A stretch of 64,000 nt of DNA from Prochlorococcus sp. AG-409-O23 (lineage in GTDB: Bacteria > Cyanobacteriota > Cyanobacteriia > PCC-6307 > Cyanobiaceae), in the NCBI GenBank assembly GCA_003215355.1, contig QCKL01000002.1:46531-110530 (forward strand). Direction: 5' to 3'. The notes under the pieces were generated by a model. It did not search any database. It was not told the DNA's origin and saw nothing but the letters and a program-made list of their open reading frames with translations. Position 1 is the first letter of the stretch; each line of letters begins with the position of its first letter. A program made the position numbers and the translations under genes. Shown in pieces: positions 8,957-18,503 of this stretch.

Positions 8957-9921
8957 GCAGCCTTCCAGACCAACAATGGATCGTTCCGAAATAGATTCCC
9001 ATTAGGACAGCAGCCAGGTGCTAATCCTGGAGCGGTTGGCGTGGGCCCTTGTTGTTGTAATGCTGCTAGGTGGTGAAGCCAACGGCGGCCAATGCCTGTT
9101 TCAAATGCAGTGCTGACAACCCTCAAACTCATTCCCTGCTGAAGCTCTTTTAGCAAAATTCTTGGATCGCCATCTAATGCAGGTCGACGGATTTGCCAGC
9201 CTGTCCATTCTTGTCGCAACATAGGCTTTACAGCTAGTGACTCGTCAAGTGCGATGGGTACTTTTTCCGATAATTCTTTTAGGCCGGCAATATCTTCTGC
9301 GGGTAAGGGTTGTTCAAGCCATTCTAGACGTGGGTCGTGAAGAAAATGCTGGGCCCAAAGATGAGCCTGTTTTCTATCCCAACCGCCATTGGCGTCGAGT
9401 CGAAGACGTGCGCTAATAGGAACCTTATGTAAAACTTCCCTTAGGAGACTCTCTTCATGCTTAATGGGGTCAATCCCAACTTTCCATTTAAAAGTTACTG
9501 GCTGATTTATATTTATAGATGATTTCAATACAGCATCAATAGTAGTTAATAATGACTTGCCATAAGGCAGTAAAAATGCAGATTGTGGAGCTTTTAACCA
9601 GCCTATCTTTGTCTTGCAGCCAATTAAGCAATCCAATTCTGCTAAAGCTGCTCCCATGCCAAAGGCTAATGCTCCAGGCCATGTACTTATCTCTGTTTCC
9701 AGGCTTTCTCTGGAGGGATGTGTCCCTAACTTCTTTAAAATACTTTCACATGTTTTGAGCTCCTGTGGATTTAAAGGAGATACTTCTCCCCACCCTGAGT
9801 CTCCATTTGATCTTTGCAGATGTAATAACCACCCTTGCTTTTTTTTGAGCAAGCCTTGTGAAGTACGAATAGGTCGAATTAGCTCAAAAGAAAATGGTTT
9901 TAGATCAAGTGTGAGGAGCAT
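8953..9921 (-). CDS. menC: o-Succinylbenzoate synthase
   Basis: Enolase-superfamily dehydratase that makes o-succinylbenzoate from SHCHC. It is 322 residues. Visible are FKWKVGID (catalytic Lys region), RLRLDANGGWDRKQA near 172 (metal Asp), LEWLEQPLPAEDI near 195 (metal Glu), and ALDESLAV near 220 (metal Asp). It overlaps menE by 4 bases and starts 3 bases after the menA stop, so these three genes are one operon. Confidence 0.92.
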   Translation of the reverse strand: MLLTLDLKPFSFELIRPIRTSQGLLKKKQGWLLHLQRSNGDSGWGEVSPLNPQELKTCESILKKLGTHPSRESLETEISTWPGALAFGMGAALAELDCLIGCKTKIGWLKAPQSAFLLPYGKSLLTTIDAVLKSSININQPVTFKWKVGIDPIKHEESLLREVLHKVPISARLRLDANGGWDRKQAHLWAQHFLHDPRLEWLEQPLPAEDIAGLKELSEKVPIALDESLAVKPMLRQEWTGWQIRRPALDGDPRILLKELQQGMSLRVVSTAFETGIGRRWLHHLAALQQQGPTPTAPGLAPGCCPNGNLFRNDPLLVWKAA

Positions 9922-9924
9922 GTA

Positions 9925-10884
9925 TTAATTGAGTCCTAGAACAGGCGCTAGAGCTAGTCCAATACTCATACCTAAACCATTGAGCGCTTGAAATCGCAAT
10001 GCTAAAAACTTACTTCCACTTATTAATTCAGGATGATTGTGATGTTTTTTGAGTAAACGTATTAATTTCATCGCCGAAGGTAAACCAATGGCCCCCAGCA
10101 AAGTGCTGATAGGCCAAGCCCCTTGCATCACAGGAATCCATTCCAGTGCAATTGTTAGCACTATTAACCATGGCACCAATGCGGCTGCCCTTTGAGTCCC
10201 TAAGCGGACCAATGGTGATTTTTTGCCATGAGCGGCATCTTCAGCTACTTGGTGAAAATGTGAACAGAAAAGGACCAGTGTTGTGGCTAGGGCTGGACCT
10301 GCTCCAAGTGTTGTTGCTGTCGCCCAGGGAATACCGGAATTGCTAGATACGCTTGGCGAAAGGACTAATAAGGCAGCAGCAGTTGCAAAAGGACCAAAGG
10401 CAAGCCAGCAAAGAGGCTCTCCTAATCCTTGGTAACCAAGTCGAAACGGTGGCCCTTGATATAGATAACCAAGACAACAACTTCCTAAAACTAAGAAAAA
10501 TACTGCTGAATTGCTTCTCAAGGCCAACCAGAGAATGAGCAGCAATCCCAAAAGAAGTACGACATATGCCATGCGTTGAATAGGCTGCCGTCTTCCAAGA
10601 AGGGCGACTACTGAATGAGGCTTTGCAAAAGTATCTACCCCAGTATCTGCGTCAAATAAGTCATTCGTTAGGTTCTCCCATAGCAAAAGCATGACCGAAG
10701 CCAAAAGGAAGCCGATTAATTGGTCCATGCGAACTACTTGACCTGTCCCGTGCTTCCATCCAGCCGCTAAAAGTACTGGCATGACTGCGACTGAGTACAA
10801 CGGCCATTTGATTGCGGCCTTCCAAAGCTTGCGTCTGTTGGCTTCGGAGGAGTAAAGGGATGCAACAGCCTGTTGGTCTTGCAT
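9925..10884 (-). CDS. menA: 1,4-Dihydroxy-2-naphthoate phytyltransferase
   Basis: UbiA-family integral membrane prenyltransferase that attaches the phytyl chain to DHNA. It has multiple hydrophobic helices. The substrate/Mg motif is NLTNDLFDADTGVD near 70-83, and the second Asp-rich region is HFHQVAEDAAHGKKSPLVRLG. I choose ATG 10884, which leaves 19 residues before KLWKAAIKWPLYSVAVMP. The longer ORF from ATG 10923 would abut the divergent menF TTG codon and leave no promoter space. First gene of menA-menC-menE. Confidence 0.92.
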   Translation of the reverse strand: MQDQQAVASLYSSEANRRKLWKAAIKWPLYSVAVMPVLLAAGWKHGTGQVVRMDQLIGFLLASVMLLLWENLTNDLFDADTGVDTFAKPHSVVALLGRRQPIQRMAYVVLLLGLLLILWLALRSNSAVFFLVLGSCCLGYLYQGPPFRLGYQGLGEPLCWLAFGPFATAAALLVLSPSVSSNSGIPWATATTLGAGPALATTLVLFCSHFHQVAEDAAHGKKSPLVRLGTQRAAALVPWLIVLTIALEWIPVMQGAWPISTLLGAIGLPSAMKLIRLLKKHHNHPELISGSKFLALRFQALNGLGMSIGLALAPVLGLN

Positions 10885-10956
10885 GGAATTAGGCCCCGTT
10901 AGTGGAGAAAACGGTTTATACATTTGAACAGTTCATTTGATCGGCTCACAATTCGA

Positions 10957-12369
10957 ATGACTGCTGGTACGAGTTTCAGCGATATTTTGACTGCAGCATC
11001 AAAGGGTTGGTGCGTGAAGAAGGGGGATGAAGGCTTTTTGAGCATGGCACTGCCTGTGCGAGAAGTTGTTGATCCACTGCATGAGTTGCATTTAATAGCT
11101 GAAGATCAGGAATTTCGTTTTATTTGGGATAGTGCTCCTGGTCTTTGTATAGCGGCAGCAGGCCAATGCCAAAAATTGGATTTAGCTGGCCCTCGGAGAT
11201 TTGAGCTTGCTCAGAGATTTAGTGACGCTACGTTTGCTCGTCTGAATGATGTAAGCCCTGAAGCACCAGATCAGGCACGCCCTCGAATTTTGTTTGCATT
11301 CTCATTCTTTGAACAAGAGTCAGAAAGATTAAGAACTTTAGGTGCTCCTTCTGCTGTTCAAGCGTTACTCCCTAGATGGCAATTAACACGTCAAGGAAGT
11401 ATTAGTTGGCTGCGTCTTAATGGAGTAGCTACCGATGAGGCAGAAGCAAGAGAACTTGCTGAACAGTTATGGTTAATGCGTGAACGCTTATGTAATAAAT
11501 CTGCTCCATGGAAATCTATTGGGGCCATTAATTTTTCAGGGCTTTCAGCTGATCAGAAATGGCAGGATTGTTATAAGCCAGGTTTAAGTAGAGGAATTGA
11601 CTTAGTTAATAGCGGCATCCTTGACAAATTGGTTTTAGCTGTTCGGCAGTCAATTTTGCTTGAAGATGCATTAGACCCTCTCGCGATGCTTTTGCGCCTG
11701 AGGAAGCAACAAGCAGGCAGTTGTCGTTTCTTATGGCAGCGTCAACAAGATGATTCTTTTTTTGGCGCCTCACCAGAAAGATTGATTTCTTTACGAAGTG
11801 GATTTTTGCGCAGTGATGCTCTTGCAGGAACTACGTGTCTTAATCAAGATTACGACTCCCTTCTTAGATCTGAAAAAGATTTGAGAGAGCATGAGTTAGT
11901 TGTTGGATCAATTACCAATCAACTATTGGGTCAAGGATTGCTCCCAAGAAGACCAAGAAAACCTCAATTGGCACGACATGGCCATCTTGTGCATTTGCAC
12001 ACTCCAATTACTGCTGATGCTCAAGGGAAACAGCCTTTGCACTTGGCGGATGCATTGCATCCCACTCCAGCAGTTGCAGGTTTACCTCGTAGAGACGCTA
12101 TGAAGTGGATAAGGACTCTTGAAAGATTTGAGCGAGGAGGCTATGCAGCTCCTATGGGCTGGATAGATAGTGTTGGAAATGCAGAGTTCAGAGTTGCGAT
12201 ACGTTGTGGCAAGTTAATTGGTAAGAAGCTTGAATTAACCGCTGGAGCTGGTCTTGTGAGAGGCTCCATTGCTGAGAGAGAATTGCAAGAAGTTGGGATG
12301 AAGCTTTCAGTCCTTGCCAATCAACTTGACCTTCAACCAAATTCATCAATTAAACAAGTTATAACTTGA
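10957..12369 (+). CDS. menF: Isochorismate synthase
   Basis: Chorismate-utilising enzyme that converts chorismate to isochorismate, the entry to phylloquinone synthesis. C-terminal blocks are [83 protein letters not shown] and AGAGLVRGS, all typical of the family. The track start (TTG 10924) touches the menA ATG; ATG 10957 (470 residues) is preferred. It is divergent from menA-menC-menE. The last 37 bases overlap the 3' end of gshB on the opposite strand. Confidence 0.93.
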   Translation: MTAGTSFSDILTAASKGWCVKKGDEGFLSMALPVREVVDPLHELHLIAEDQEFRFIWDSAPGLCIAAAGQCQKLDLAGPRRFELAQRFSDATFARLNDVSPEAPDQARPRILFAFSFFEQESERLRTLGAPSAVQALLPRWQLTRQGSISWLRLNGVATDEAEARELAEQLWLMRERLCNKSAPWKSIGAINFSGLSADQKWQDCYKPGLSRGIDLVNSGILDKLVLAVRQSILLEDALDPLAMLLRLRKQQAGSCRFLWQRQQDDSFFGASPERLISLRSGFLRSDALAGTTCLNQDYDSLLRSEKDLREHELVVGSITNQLLGQGLLPRRPRKPQLARHGHLVHLHTPITADAQGKQPLHLADALHPTPAVAGLPRRDAMKWIRTLERFERGGYAAPMGWIDSVGNAEFRVAIRCGKLIGKKLELTAGAGLVRGSIAERELQEVGMKLSVLANQLDLQPNSSIKQVIT

Positions 12370-13259
12370 TCTGCCAAAGGAATAGCCATAAGCCTTTCAA
12401 CTTCTCGAATACCTGTAGGGCTAGTGACATTGATTTCACTCAACATGCCTCCTATTACATCTATTCCAACGAAAAAGAGCCCTTGATCTTTCAAGGAAGG
12501 TGCAAGCTCATTACATATTTCATACTCTCGATCTGAAAGTGTGGTTGCTTCAGGTTCTCCACCTAAAGCAAGATTGCTTCTGAAATCTCCTGACTTCGGG
12601 CGACGATTAACAGCTCCAAGGGGCTTCCCATTCACTAGGAGAATTCTTTTGTCTCCTTTTGATACTGCTGGAAGGAATTGCTGCATCATCACAGGTAGTT
12701 GTTCTTGATTAGTCACTAATTCCAGCAAAGCTTCTAGACCTGGCGCTGCTTTGGCGACCCTAATAACTCCTTGACCGCCTTTGCCTCCCAGTGGTTTTAA
12801 AACTACTTCTCCTTGTTCGCGAGCGAAGGCTGAGAGTTCCTCGACTCTGCTTGCCACAAGAGTAGGGGCCATTAATTTGCTGAAACGCAGGGCCCCGAGC
12901 TTTTCATTCCAAGCTCTTAAAGATGCTGGCTTGTTGAGAATGAGTACACCATCCCTTTCTGCTACCTCAAGCAAATGGGTTGCGTAAAGGAACGCTTCGT
13001 CAACAGGAGGATCCTTCCTCATCCATATGCAGGTGAAATCAGCCAGTGGTCTGCTTTGAGGTTCCTTCACATTGATCCAGGGCTCTGGGGATACAGGCCT
13101 AGCAACAACCCATGCTTTTTCGCCTCTGGCTTGCAGATCTGAGGGTGTACAAACCCAAACCTCGATTGAGGCTCTTTGGGCGGCTTGCATTAATGCCGCT
13201 GAGGAATCTTTCTTAGGATTTATCTGCTCAATAGGGTCGAGTACGAAAAGCTGTTTCAT
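12333..13259 (-). CDS. gshB: Glutathione synthetase
   Basis: ATP-grasp ligase that adds glycine to gamma-glutamylcysteine. It is 308 residues. It starts with [20 protein letters not shown]. The ATP-grasp core includes [17 protein letters not shown] near 150 and [19 protein letters not shown] near 190. The C-terminus contains [24 protein letters not shown]. It is 4 bases downstream of the glutaredoxin gene on the same strand, a sensible glutathione operon. Its 3' end overlaps menF. Confidence 0.95.
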   Translation of the reverse strand: MKQLFVLDPIEQINPKKDSSAALMQAAQRASIEVWVCTPSDLQARGEKAWVVARPVSPEPWINVKEPQSRPLADFTCIWMRKDPPVDEAFLYATHLLEVAERDGVLILNKPASLRAWNEKLGALRFSKLMAPTLVASRVEELSAFAREQGEVVLKPLGGKGGQGVIRVAKAAPGLEALLELVTNQEQLPVMMQQFLPAVSKGDKRILLVNGKPLGAVNRRPKSGDFRSNLALGGEPEATTLSDREYEICNELAPSLKDQGLFFVGIDVIGGMLSEINVTSPTGIREVERLMAIPLADQVITCLIDEFG

Positions 13260-13263
13260 GGGT

Positions 13264-13527
13264 TTAGTTGGCGAGGCCTAAAAGATCATCTAGTTGCTGA
13301 GCTTGTTCAAGTGCATAGAGCTCATCGCAGCCACCAATGCTTTCGTCATTGATAAAGATTTGGGGCACTGAAGTACGTCCGTGCGCTTTTTCGCTCATTG
13401 CGGCACGTCCTACTTGGTCACCATCAATCTTGTGCTCAAAATATTTGATTCCCTTTTTCTCAAGAAGGGCTTTTGCTCGGATGCAGAAGGGGCAATACTG
13501 CCAGGTGTAGATCTCAACTTTTGCCAT
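13264..13527 (-). CDS. grxC: Glutaredoxin (GrxC type)
   Basis: 87-residue dithiol glutaredoxin. [13 protein letters not shown] near 7-19 holds the CPFC active site, followed by [19 protein letters not shown] (cis-Pro and GSH-binding GGCD). I start at ATG 13527 (MAKVEIYTW). The ORF-track extension to 13665 adds 46 unlikely residues, and its upstream part antisense-overlaps the true prfB start region. Forms an operon with gshB. Confidence 0.95.
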   Translation of the reverse strand: MAKVEIYTWQYCPFCIRAKALLEKKGIKYFEHKIDGDQVGRAAMSEKAHGRTSVPQIFINDESIGGCDELYALEQAQQLDDLLGLAN

Positions 13528-13606
13528 TGAGCAATGATTAATTGATGATGATCTTATGCAGGCTTGTTCTGCTTTAGCGTCAATCCTTTGAAGGGACTTA
13601 TCACCA

Positions 13607-14735
13607 TTGTTGGATCTTGTAGATTTCAAAAGAGACCTTTCAGTGCTCACTGATCGCCTGGGCAATGCTCAGGACTGTCTTTGACGTTCCTGCTTTAACT
13701 GCTCGCAAGAATGATCTCGAGCAACTCGCAGCTCAACCAGATTTTTGGAACGATCAGCAGAATGCTAAGAAGCAGATGCGTCTGCTGGATGAGGTAAAGG
13801 CTCAGTTGAGTCAATTGATGCGATGGAGTAAAGCGGTGGATGATGCCCAAGCAGTTATTGAGCTATATGACCTAGATCCAGATGAAGAGATGCTTGGAGA
13901 AGCTCGGTTTGGATTAGAGCAGTTGCGTCTCGAGCTAGATCGCTGGGAGCTAGAGCGCTTGCTTAGTGGCCCTTATGACAAAGAAGGAGCTGTGTTGTCT
14001 ATAAATGCAGGAGCAGGGGGAACTGACGCCCAGGATTGGGCTCAGATGCTTGTAAGGATGTATTCCCGCTGGGCAGAGGATCATGGGATGAAAGTTTCCG
14101 TAGATGAACTCTCTGAAGGGGAGGAAGCAGGAATAAAAAGCGCCACAATTGAGATTGAGGGAAGGTATGCATATGGGTATTTACAGAATGAAAAAGGAAC
14201 ACATCGTTTGGTAAGAATTTCTCCTTTCAATGCCAATGGCAAGCGTCAAACCAGCTTTGCAGGAGTTGAGGTTATGCCCAAGCTTGATGATGAGGTCGAG
14301 TTGGATATTCCTGAAAAGGACCTTGAAGTGACTACTAGTCGATCAGGAGGGGCTGGTGGTCAGAATGTAAACAAGGTGGAGACAGCGGTCCGCATTCTTC
14401 ATATCCCGACTGGCTTGGCTGTGCGATGTACTCAAGAGCGATCACAGTTGCAGAACAAGGAGAAGGCTATGGCTTTATTAAAAGCAAAGTTGATGGTTAT
14501 TGCGGAGGAACAAAGAGCTGCTGAAATTGCTGATATTCGTGGCGACATTGTGGAAGCAGCATGGGGGAATCAAATCCGAAACTATGTTTTTCATCCATAC
14601 CAAATGGTTAAAGACTTAAGGACTAATGAAGAGACAACAGATGTTCAAGGTGTGATGAATGGAGAATTAGATTCATTTATTCAGAGCTTGTTGCGTAAAG
14701 GTGTAGATCGTCCAGGCATTGATTCGGAAACCTGA
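13607..14735 (+). CDS. prfB: Peptide chain release factor 2, expressed through a programmed +1 frameshift
   Basis: Class I release factor for UGA/UAA. The main ORF shows the GGQ loop [18 protein letters not shown] near the centre and the [12 protein letters not shown] block. The track begins it at ATG 13665, but the true N-terminus is in the other frame. TTG at 13607 or 13610 starts [19 protein letters not shown], which continues to CTT TGA (13679-13684). Skipping one base at that stop enters the long frame at GAC GTT CCT. The product would be about 374-375 residues, normal for RF2. CTTTGAC preceded by an AGGA-like element is the classic RF2 autoregulatory frameshift site. It is divergent from glutaredoxin by about 80 bases. 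Confidence 0.9.
13671..13685 (+). promoter_or_regulatory. prfB programmed +1 frameshift site
   Basis: The sequence AGGACTGTCTTTGAC contains a Shine-Dalgarno-like AGGA, then CTT TGA in the upstream frame followed by C. In RF2 mRNAs, slow UGA termination when RF2 is scarce allows a slip from CUU to UUU and +1 reading. The upstream frame is open from the stop at 13589 and encodes a typical RF2 N-terminus, which makes a chance occurrence unlikely. Confidence 0.88.
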
Positions 14736-14745
14736 TTTAAATCCA

Positions 14746-14937
14746 ATGACAACTGATTCAACCACTAAGCAGAAAGCTACTAATCAGCTACCACCTCCAA
14801 GCTTTGTCAAATTGGCAATGCGAAACATGGTAAGGAAAGGCGGGCAGAGTCTTTTTCATTTTGGTTTAACAGCAATTGGTTTGATTGGCTTCATTTTGCT
14901 AATTGCTTGGTTTGGAAGGCCAACGCTCCCTCATTAA
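14746..14937 (+). CDS. Small membrane protein, DUF3285-like
   Basis: 63 residues from ATG 14746; the track's start at 14719 would overlap the prfB 3' end. A short polar N-terminus leads to PPPSFVKLAMRNMVRKGGQ and one hydrophobic segment (LFHFGLTAIGLIGFILLIAWF). The PPPS.VKLAMRNMVRKG block resembles the DUF3285 family of cyanobacteria, whose function is unknown. It lies between prfB and ybeY with gaps of about 8-10 bases and is probably co-transcribed with them. Confidence 0.8.
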   Translation: MTTDSTTKQKATNQLPPPSFVKLAMRNMVRKGGQSLFHFGLTAIGLIGFILLIAWFGRPTLPH

Positions 14938-14944
14938 CGTGAGC

Positions 14945-15514
14945 ATGAATGAACAGCTACCTGACGTATTAGATCTTGAGCTAGACCTGACTTTTGAGGG
15001 TGCTTCGGAAGATATTTGTTCAGGAATTAAGGATATGCCTACTAAGTGTCGACTTACTCAGGCGGATCCTTGGCATGATGATTTAAAAGCCTGGATTCAA
15101 GTTTTACGCAGTGATTGCTCTTTAAGTTGTCCTGATGTTGTAAGAACAACTTCCTTTTTGAGTATGGGATTACAACTTACGGATGATCAAACCATCACTG
15201 CATTGAATCTCAGTTGGCGTCAGAAAAATGAAAAAACAGATGTTTTGTCATTCCCTGTCCTTGATGAAAGCATTCTCCATCCAGTAGACCAATGTGTGGA
15301 ACTGGGGGACATTGTTATTTCGGTACCCACAGCTGAACGTCAAGCGAACGAAATGCAGCATGCATTATCAAAAGAGCTTCGATGGTTGGTAAGTCATGGC
15401 CTTCTACATTTGCTGGGTTGGGATCACCCAACTTCACATCGCCTGAGTGAGATGCTTAGCTGTCAGCAGCAACTCCTTGGTTGCAACGTTAATCTTCAAT
15501 CCCATGGAGATTAA
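14945..15514 (+). CDS. ybeY: Endoribonuclease YbeY (rRNA maturation factor)
   Basis: Zn-dependent single-strand RNase involved in 16S rRNA 3' processing and ribosome quality control. The metal motif HGLLHLLGWDH lies near the C-terminus (three His, H-x3-H-x5-H). ALNLSWRQKNEKTDVLSFPV is the conserved substrate-fold block. I start at ATG 14945 (MNEQLPDV), 189 residues; the track start at 14903 lies inside the preceding gene. The N-terminal 60 residues are poorly conserved-looking and acidic. Confidence 0.93.
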   Translation: MNEQLPDVLDLELDLTFEGASEDICSGIKDMPTKCRLTQADPWHDDLKAWIQVLRSDCSLSCPDVVRTTSFLSMGLQLTDDQTITALNLSWRQKNEKTDVLSFPVLDESILHPVDQCVELGDIVISVPTAERQANEMQHALSKELRWLVSHGLLHLLGWDHPTSHRLSEMLSCQQQLLGCNVNLQSHGD

Positions 15515-15529
15515 AAGAAGAGATTATTG

Positions 15530-15988
15530 ATGTCCCCTCCGATCACGAACTTGGTGCCCTCAAAGATCACCCCCTTTGCAAGTAATGGGCATAGAGCTTC
15601 TCGCCGGGGTGCCTGGAAAATAGCTAGTGATTTACCTGCAAGTTTTCGCTACGCCGCTCAGGGCTTGGTTTATGGCTTCTTAAGTCAGAGAAATTTTCGG
15701 ATACATGTCTTTTTAGGAATTGTTGTTTTAGGACTTGGCTTTTGGTTGGAATTGACGCCTGTCAACTTGGCAGTATTGGTTCTTACTGTGACTGCAGTCT
15801 TGGTTCTTGAGTTGCTAAATACTGCTATTGAAGCAGTCGTAGATCTTGCCATTGGCCGTCGCTTTCATTCATTAGCTCGAATTGCAAAGGATTGTGCGGC
15901 TGCGGCTGTACTTGTTGCTTCTATCAGCTCTTTGCTGATAGCAGTGCTTCTTTTGCTGCCACCCCTTTTGCTACGAATAGGGATTTAA
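15530..15988 (+). CDS. dgkA: Diacylglycerol/undecaprenol kinase family protein
   Basis: DgkA-type trimeric membrane kinase. It is 152 residues from ATG 15530; a TTG lies immediately before it. A polar N-terminus precedes [21 protein letters not shown]. Three membrane segments follow, with the family signature [20 protein letters not shown] and [13 protein letters not shown]. Gram-positive-type members phosphorylate undecaprenol rather than diacylglycerol, and which applies here is open. The pairing ybeY-dgkA is common in bacteria and supports both calls. Confidence 0.9.
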   Translation: MSPPITNLVPSKITPFASNGHRASRRGAWKIASDLPASFRYAAQGLVYGFLSQRNFRIHVFLGIVVLGLGFWLELTPVNLAVLVLTVTAVLVLELLNTAIEAVVDLAIGRRFHSLARIAKDCAAAAVLVASISSLLIAVLLLLPPLLLRIGI

Positions 15989-16002
15989 CTCACTGCAGAT
16001 CA

Positions 16003-16599
16003 ATGCTTTTGGTTATTGACAACTACGACAGCTTTACTTTTAACCTTGTTCAGTATCTGGGCGAGTTGGCTGCAGTTCATCCAGTTGCAGCAGATGTAAG
16101 AGTAGAGCGTAATGATGCGCTTCTTTTCAGTGAGATTAAAGAACTTAAACCAGAAGCGATTCTTTTGTCCCCGGGGCCTGGAGACCCCAATCAATCTGGA
16201 GTTTGCCTCGAGATATTGGCTGAGCTTTCACCTGTTGTCCCGACTTTGGGAGTTTGTTTAGGACATCAGGCGCTTGCTCAAGTTTATGGATCTAGCGTAG
16301 TTAGAGCGCATGAATTAATGCATGGGAAAACATCTCAGGTTTTACATCATGGTGAAGGTATTTTTGCTGGACTACCTCAACCTTTAATTGCAACCAGGTA
16401 TCACAGCTTGATGGTTGACCGGGATAGCTTGCCGGACTGCTTGGAAGTTACTGCTTGGCTTGAAGACGGCACAATTATGGGTATAAGACATCGAGAGTAT
16501 TTGCACCTGCAAGGAGTGCAGTTCCATCCTGAAAGTGTTCTCACAGAATCTGGCCATCAATTACTCAGTAATTTTTTATCTATGGCTGAAATTAGCTAA
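16003..16599 (+). CDS. Anthranilate/aminodeoxychorismate synthase glutaminase (TrpG/PabA type)
   Basis: Class I glutamine amidotransferase, 198 residues. It shows [20 protein letters not shown] at the N-terminus, [10 protein letters not shown] near 54, the nucleophile Cys in [11 protein letters not shown] near 81, and the His-Glu of [13 protein letters not shown] near 170. It supplies ammonia to TrpE or PabB, neither of which is in this window, so trpG versus pabA cannot be decided and it may serve both. ATG 16003 is chosen; the track start at 15892 lies inside dgkA. Confidence 0.92.
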   Translation: MLLVIDNYDSFTFNLVQYLGELAAVHPVAADVRVERNDALLFSEIKELKPEAILLSPGPGDPNQSGVCLEILAELSPVVPTLGVCLGHQALAQVYGSSVVRAHELMHGKTSQVLHHGEGIFAGLPQPLIATRYHSLMVDRDSLPDCLEVTAWLEDGTIMGIRHREYLHLQGVQFHPESVLTESGHQLLSNFLSMAEIS

Positions 16600-16636
16600 T
16601 GCACTGCTAGCTTCCACAAGCTGAAGGCTCTTTCCA

Positions 16637-17377
16637 ATGTCAGCTAAATTTCAGGTCTTCAAAATCCTCGGTCAGTTTCTTGTTTCTACCGTAGGAGTTT
16701 TTTGTTGCTCTGTTTTGCCTGCTTGCGCGGGCGGTGTTGGTATTACTAGCTATGGACACAGCTCACTCTTAATTAAAGGTGGGGGACATTCAGTGCTAAT
16801 TAACCCTTTCAAAGCTGTGGGGTGCGCATCAGGGTTGAAAGAGCCGAGGGTGAGTGCAAATGTGATTCTTGCTAGTTCTGAGCTGGCTGATGAAGGCGCC
16901 AAAGTCGCTCAAGGAAAATTTCTGGTTCAACCAGGTTCATATCGAATAGGTGGTTTAGCCCTGGAGGGTTTTACTGCTCCGCATGATCGATTGGGAGGCA
17001 GACGCTTTGGTAATGCCACGCTTTGGCAATGGACTCAGGGTGGGCTGAGATTTGCCCATCTGGGAGGTAGTGCTGCCCCTTTAACTGGAGAGGACAAGGT
17101 CTTGCTTGGACGACCAGATATTTTGATCATCGCTGTGGGTGGTGGTGCGAAGGTATACAACGGCGTGGAAGCAGCAGAAGTAGTGAGGGCTTTAAAGCCA
17201 AAGCGTGTTATACCTGTGCAATTTTCGAGAGAGGTTGAAACACCACGCAATTGTGATCAGACGGGTGTTCAACCTTTCCTTGATGCTATGCAAGGGATTG
17301 AAGTAAAAGAAGTTGGTATGTCTATTGACTTTCCTAGAAAGCTGTCCGATGAGACAGTCATCAACGTAATGCGATGA
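16637..17377 (+). CDS. Exported metallo-beta-lactamase-fold protein with degenerate metal site
   Basis: 246 residues. An N-terminal hydrophobic stretch (ILGQFLVSTVGVFCCSVLPACAGG) looks like a signal peptide, possibly a lipoprotein signal though the box is imperfect. The body resembles COG2220-type MBL proteins: GITSYGHSSLLIKGGGHSVLINPF, RFAHLGGSAAP, and LKPKRVIPVQFS near the end. The HxHxDH metal motif expected after the second strand is ILASSELADEG here, and the final His is Gln. Most metal ligands are therefore missing, so hydrolase activity is doubtful. It ends one base from the convergent hisC stop. Confidence 0.75.
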   Translation: MSAKFQVFKILGQFLVSTVGVFCCSVLPACAGGVGITSYGHSSLLIKGGGHSVLINPFKAVGCASGLKEPRVSANVILASSELADEGAKVAQGKFLVQPGSYRIGGLALEGFTAPHDRLGGRRFGNATLWQWTQGGLRFAHLGGSAAPLTGEDKVLLGRPDILIIAVGGGAKVYNGVEAAEVVRALKPKRVIPVQFSREVETPRNCDQTGVQPFLDAMQGIEVKEVGMSIDFPRKLSDETVINVMR

Positions 17378-17378
17378 G

Positions 17379-18503
17379 CTATTTCTCCAAATGTTCATGT
17401 TTTGAGAAGGCTGCCCAGAACGTTTTCATTTGAGTGATTGTGCCAATACTTACTCTTAGTGAGTTATCTATTAGTGCCTTTCCTGTCATGTTTCTAACTA
17501 GAATACCTTCTTCTTTAAGAGCAGCTTCAATCTCATCAGGCTTTCGTTTTGGCCAGATTAGAAAGTAATTGCCTCCTCCGAGATGGTAACGAGTTCCACT
17601 ACTTATTAACTGCTTGTTAATCCAATCACGAGCATGTAAGACTTCTGCTACATAGCTATCTATAAATGCTTTGTCTTTTAATGCTGCAAAAGCTGCAGTC
17701 ACGGCAAAGCTGTTTATGTCGTAGGGACCAGTAACACGACTAATTTTTTCAATTACATCAGCATTGCCTATTGCAAACCCAATTCGCAGGCTTGCTAAGC
17801 CCGCTGTTTTGGAGAGAGATCTCAGGAGCAAAATGTTGGGTATTGAATCAAAGTCAACGAGTGGCAAGAGGCTACTCCCGCAAAACGCTTCGTAGAGCTC
17901 ATCCACTACTATTAATGTTTCAGGGGCTTCAACTGCTAACTGAAGAATCGTCTCAGCATTAAGTATGGTTCCCGTTGGATTATTTGGATTGCAAATAAGT
18001 AAAAGTTTTGGTTTGTGTTCTGTTAAAGCTGTGCGGATTTTTTTTAGGGGGAATTCAAAAGTCTCCCCTTCATAGGGAATTGCGATTATGTCCATACCTT
18101 GCATAGCGGCACAAGGTGTGTAATAGCCAAAGGTGGGTGTAGTTGTAAGGAGTCGATTGCCTCGATCACCGTAGGCATGAAAAGTTGCATGGATTGCTGC
18201 ATCGACACCATTGAAGAGCCCCACTTGCGAGGGTTTTAGGCTGACGGTGCACATGTCGGAAGAGCAGTGGTCTACGACTGCCTCTCGGAGGCCATCATAT
18301 TCTGGATAAATTGATAGATGACTATCCGGGATAGCCTTTAGAGCTGCAATGACTGAAGGACTTGGGCCGATTGTGTTTTCATTAAAGTCAAGGCGCAGGA
18401 AATCTCGTCTTCCTTCCAGTGGCGCCGTATAGGCATGCATTTGCTCTACCTCTTGACGAGGCAGTGGGGGACTAGAGGTTAGTGATTGTTGATTAGGCTT
18501 CAT
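17379..18503 (-). CDS. hisC: Histidinol-phosphate aminotransferase-like enzyme (HisC family)
   Basis: PLP fold-type I aminotransferase, 374 residues. It contains RLDFNENTIGPSPSV near 37, ICNPNNPTGTI near 170, VVDELYEAF near 200, the PLP-lysine motif LRSLSKTAGLASLRIGFAIG near 230, and RVSIGT near the C-terminus. The HisC family acts in histidine synthesis, but related enzymes act on aromatic or other amino acids and no his genes are adjacent. Its ATG overlaps the argS stop by one base (TAATG). Confidence 0.85.
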   Translation of the reverse strand: MKPNQQSLTSSPPLPRQEVEQMHAYTAPLEGRRDFLRLDFNENTIGPSPSVIAALKAIPDSHLSIYPEYDGLREAVVDHCSSDMCTVSLKPSQVGLFNGVDAAIHATFHAYGDRGNRLLTTTPTFGYYTPCAAMQGMDIIAIPYEGETFEFPLKKIRTALTEHKPKLLLICNPNNPTGTILNAETILQLAVEAPETLIVVDELYEAFCGSSLLPLVDFDSIPNILLLRSLSKTAGLASLRIGFAIGNADVIEKISRVTGPYDINSFAVTAAFAALKDKAFIDSYVAEVLHARDWINKQLISSGTRYHLGGGNYFLIWPKRKPDEIEAALKEEGILVRNMTGKALIDNSLRVSIGTITQMKTFWAAFSKHEHLEK

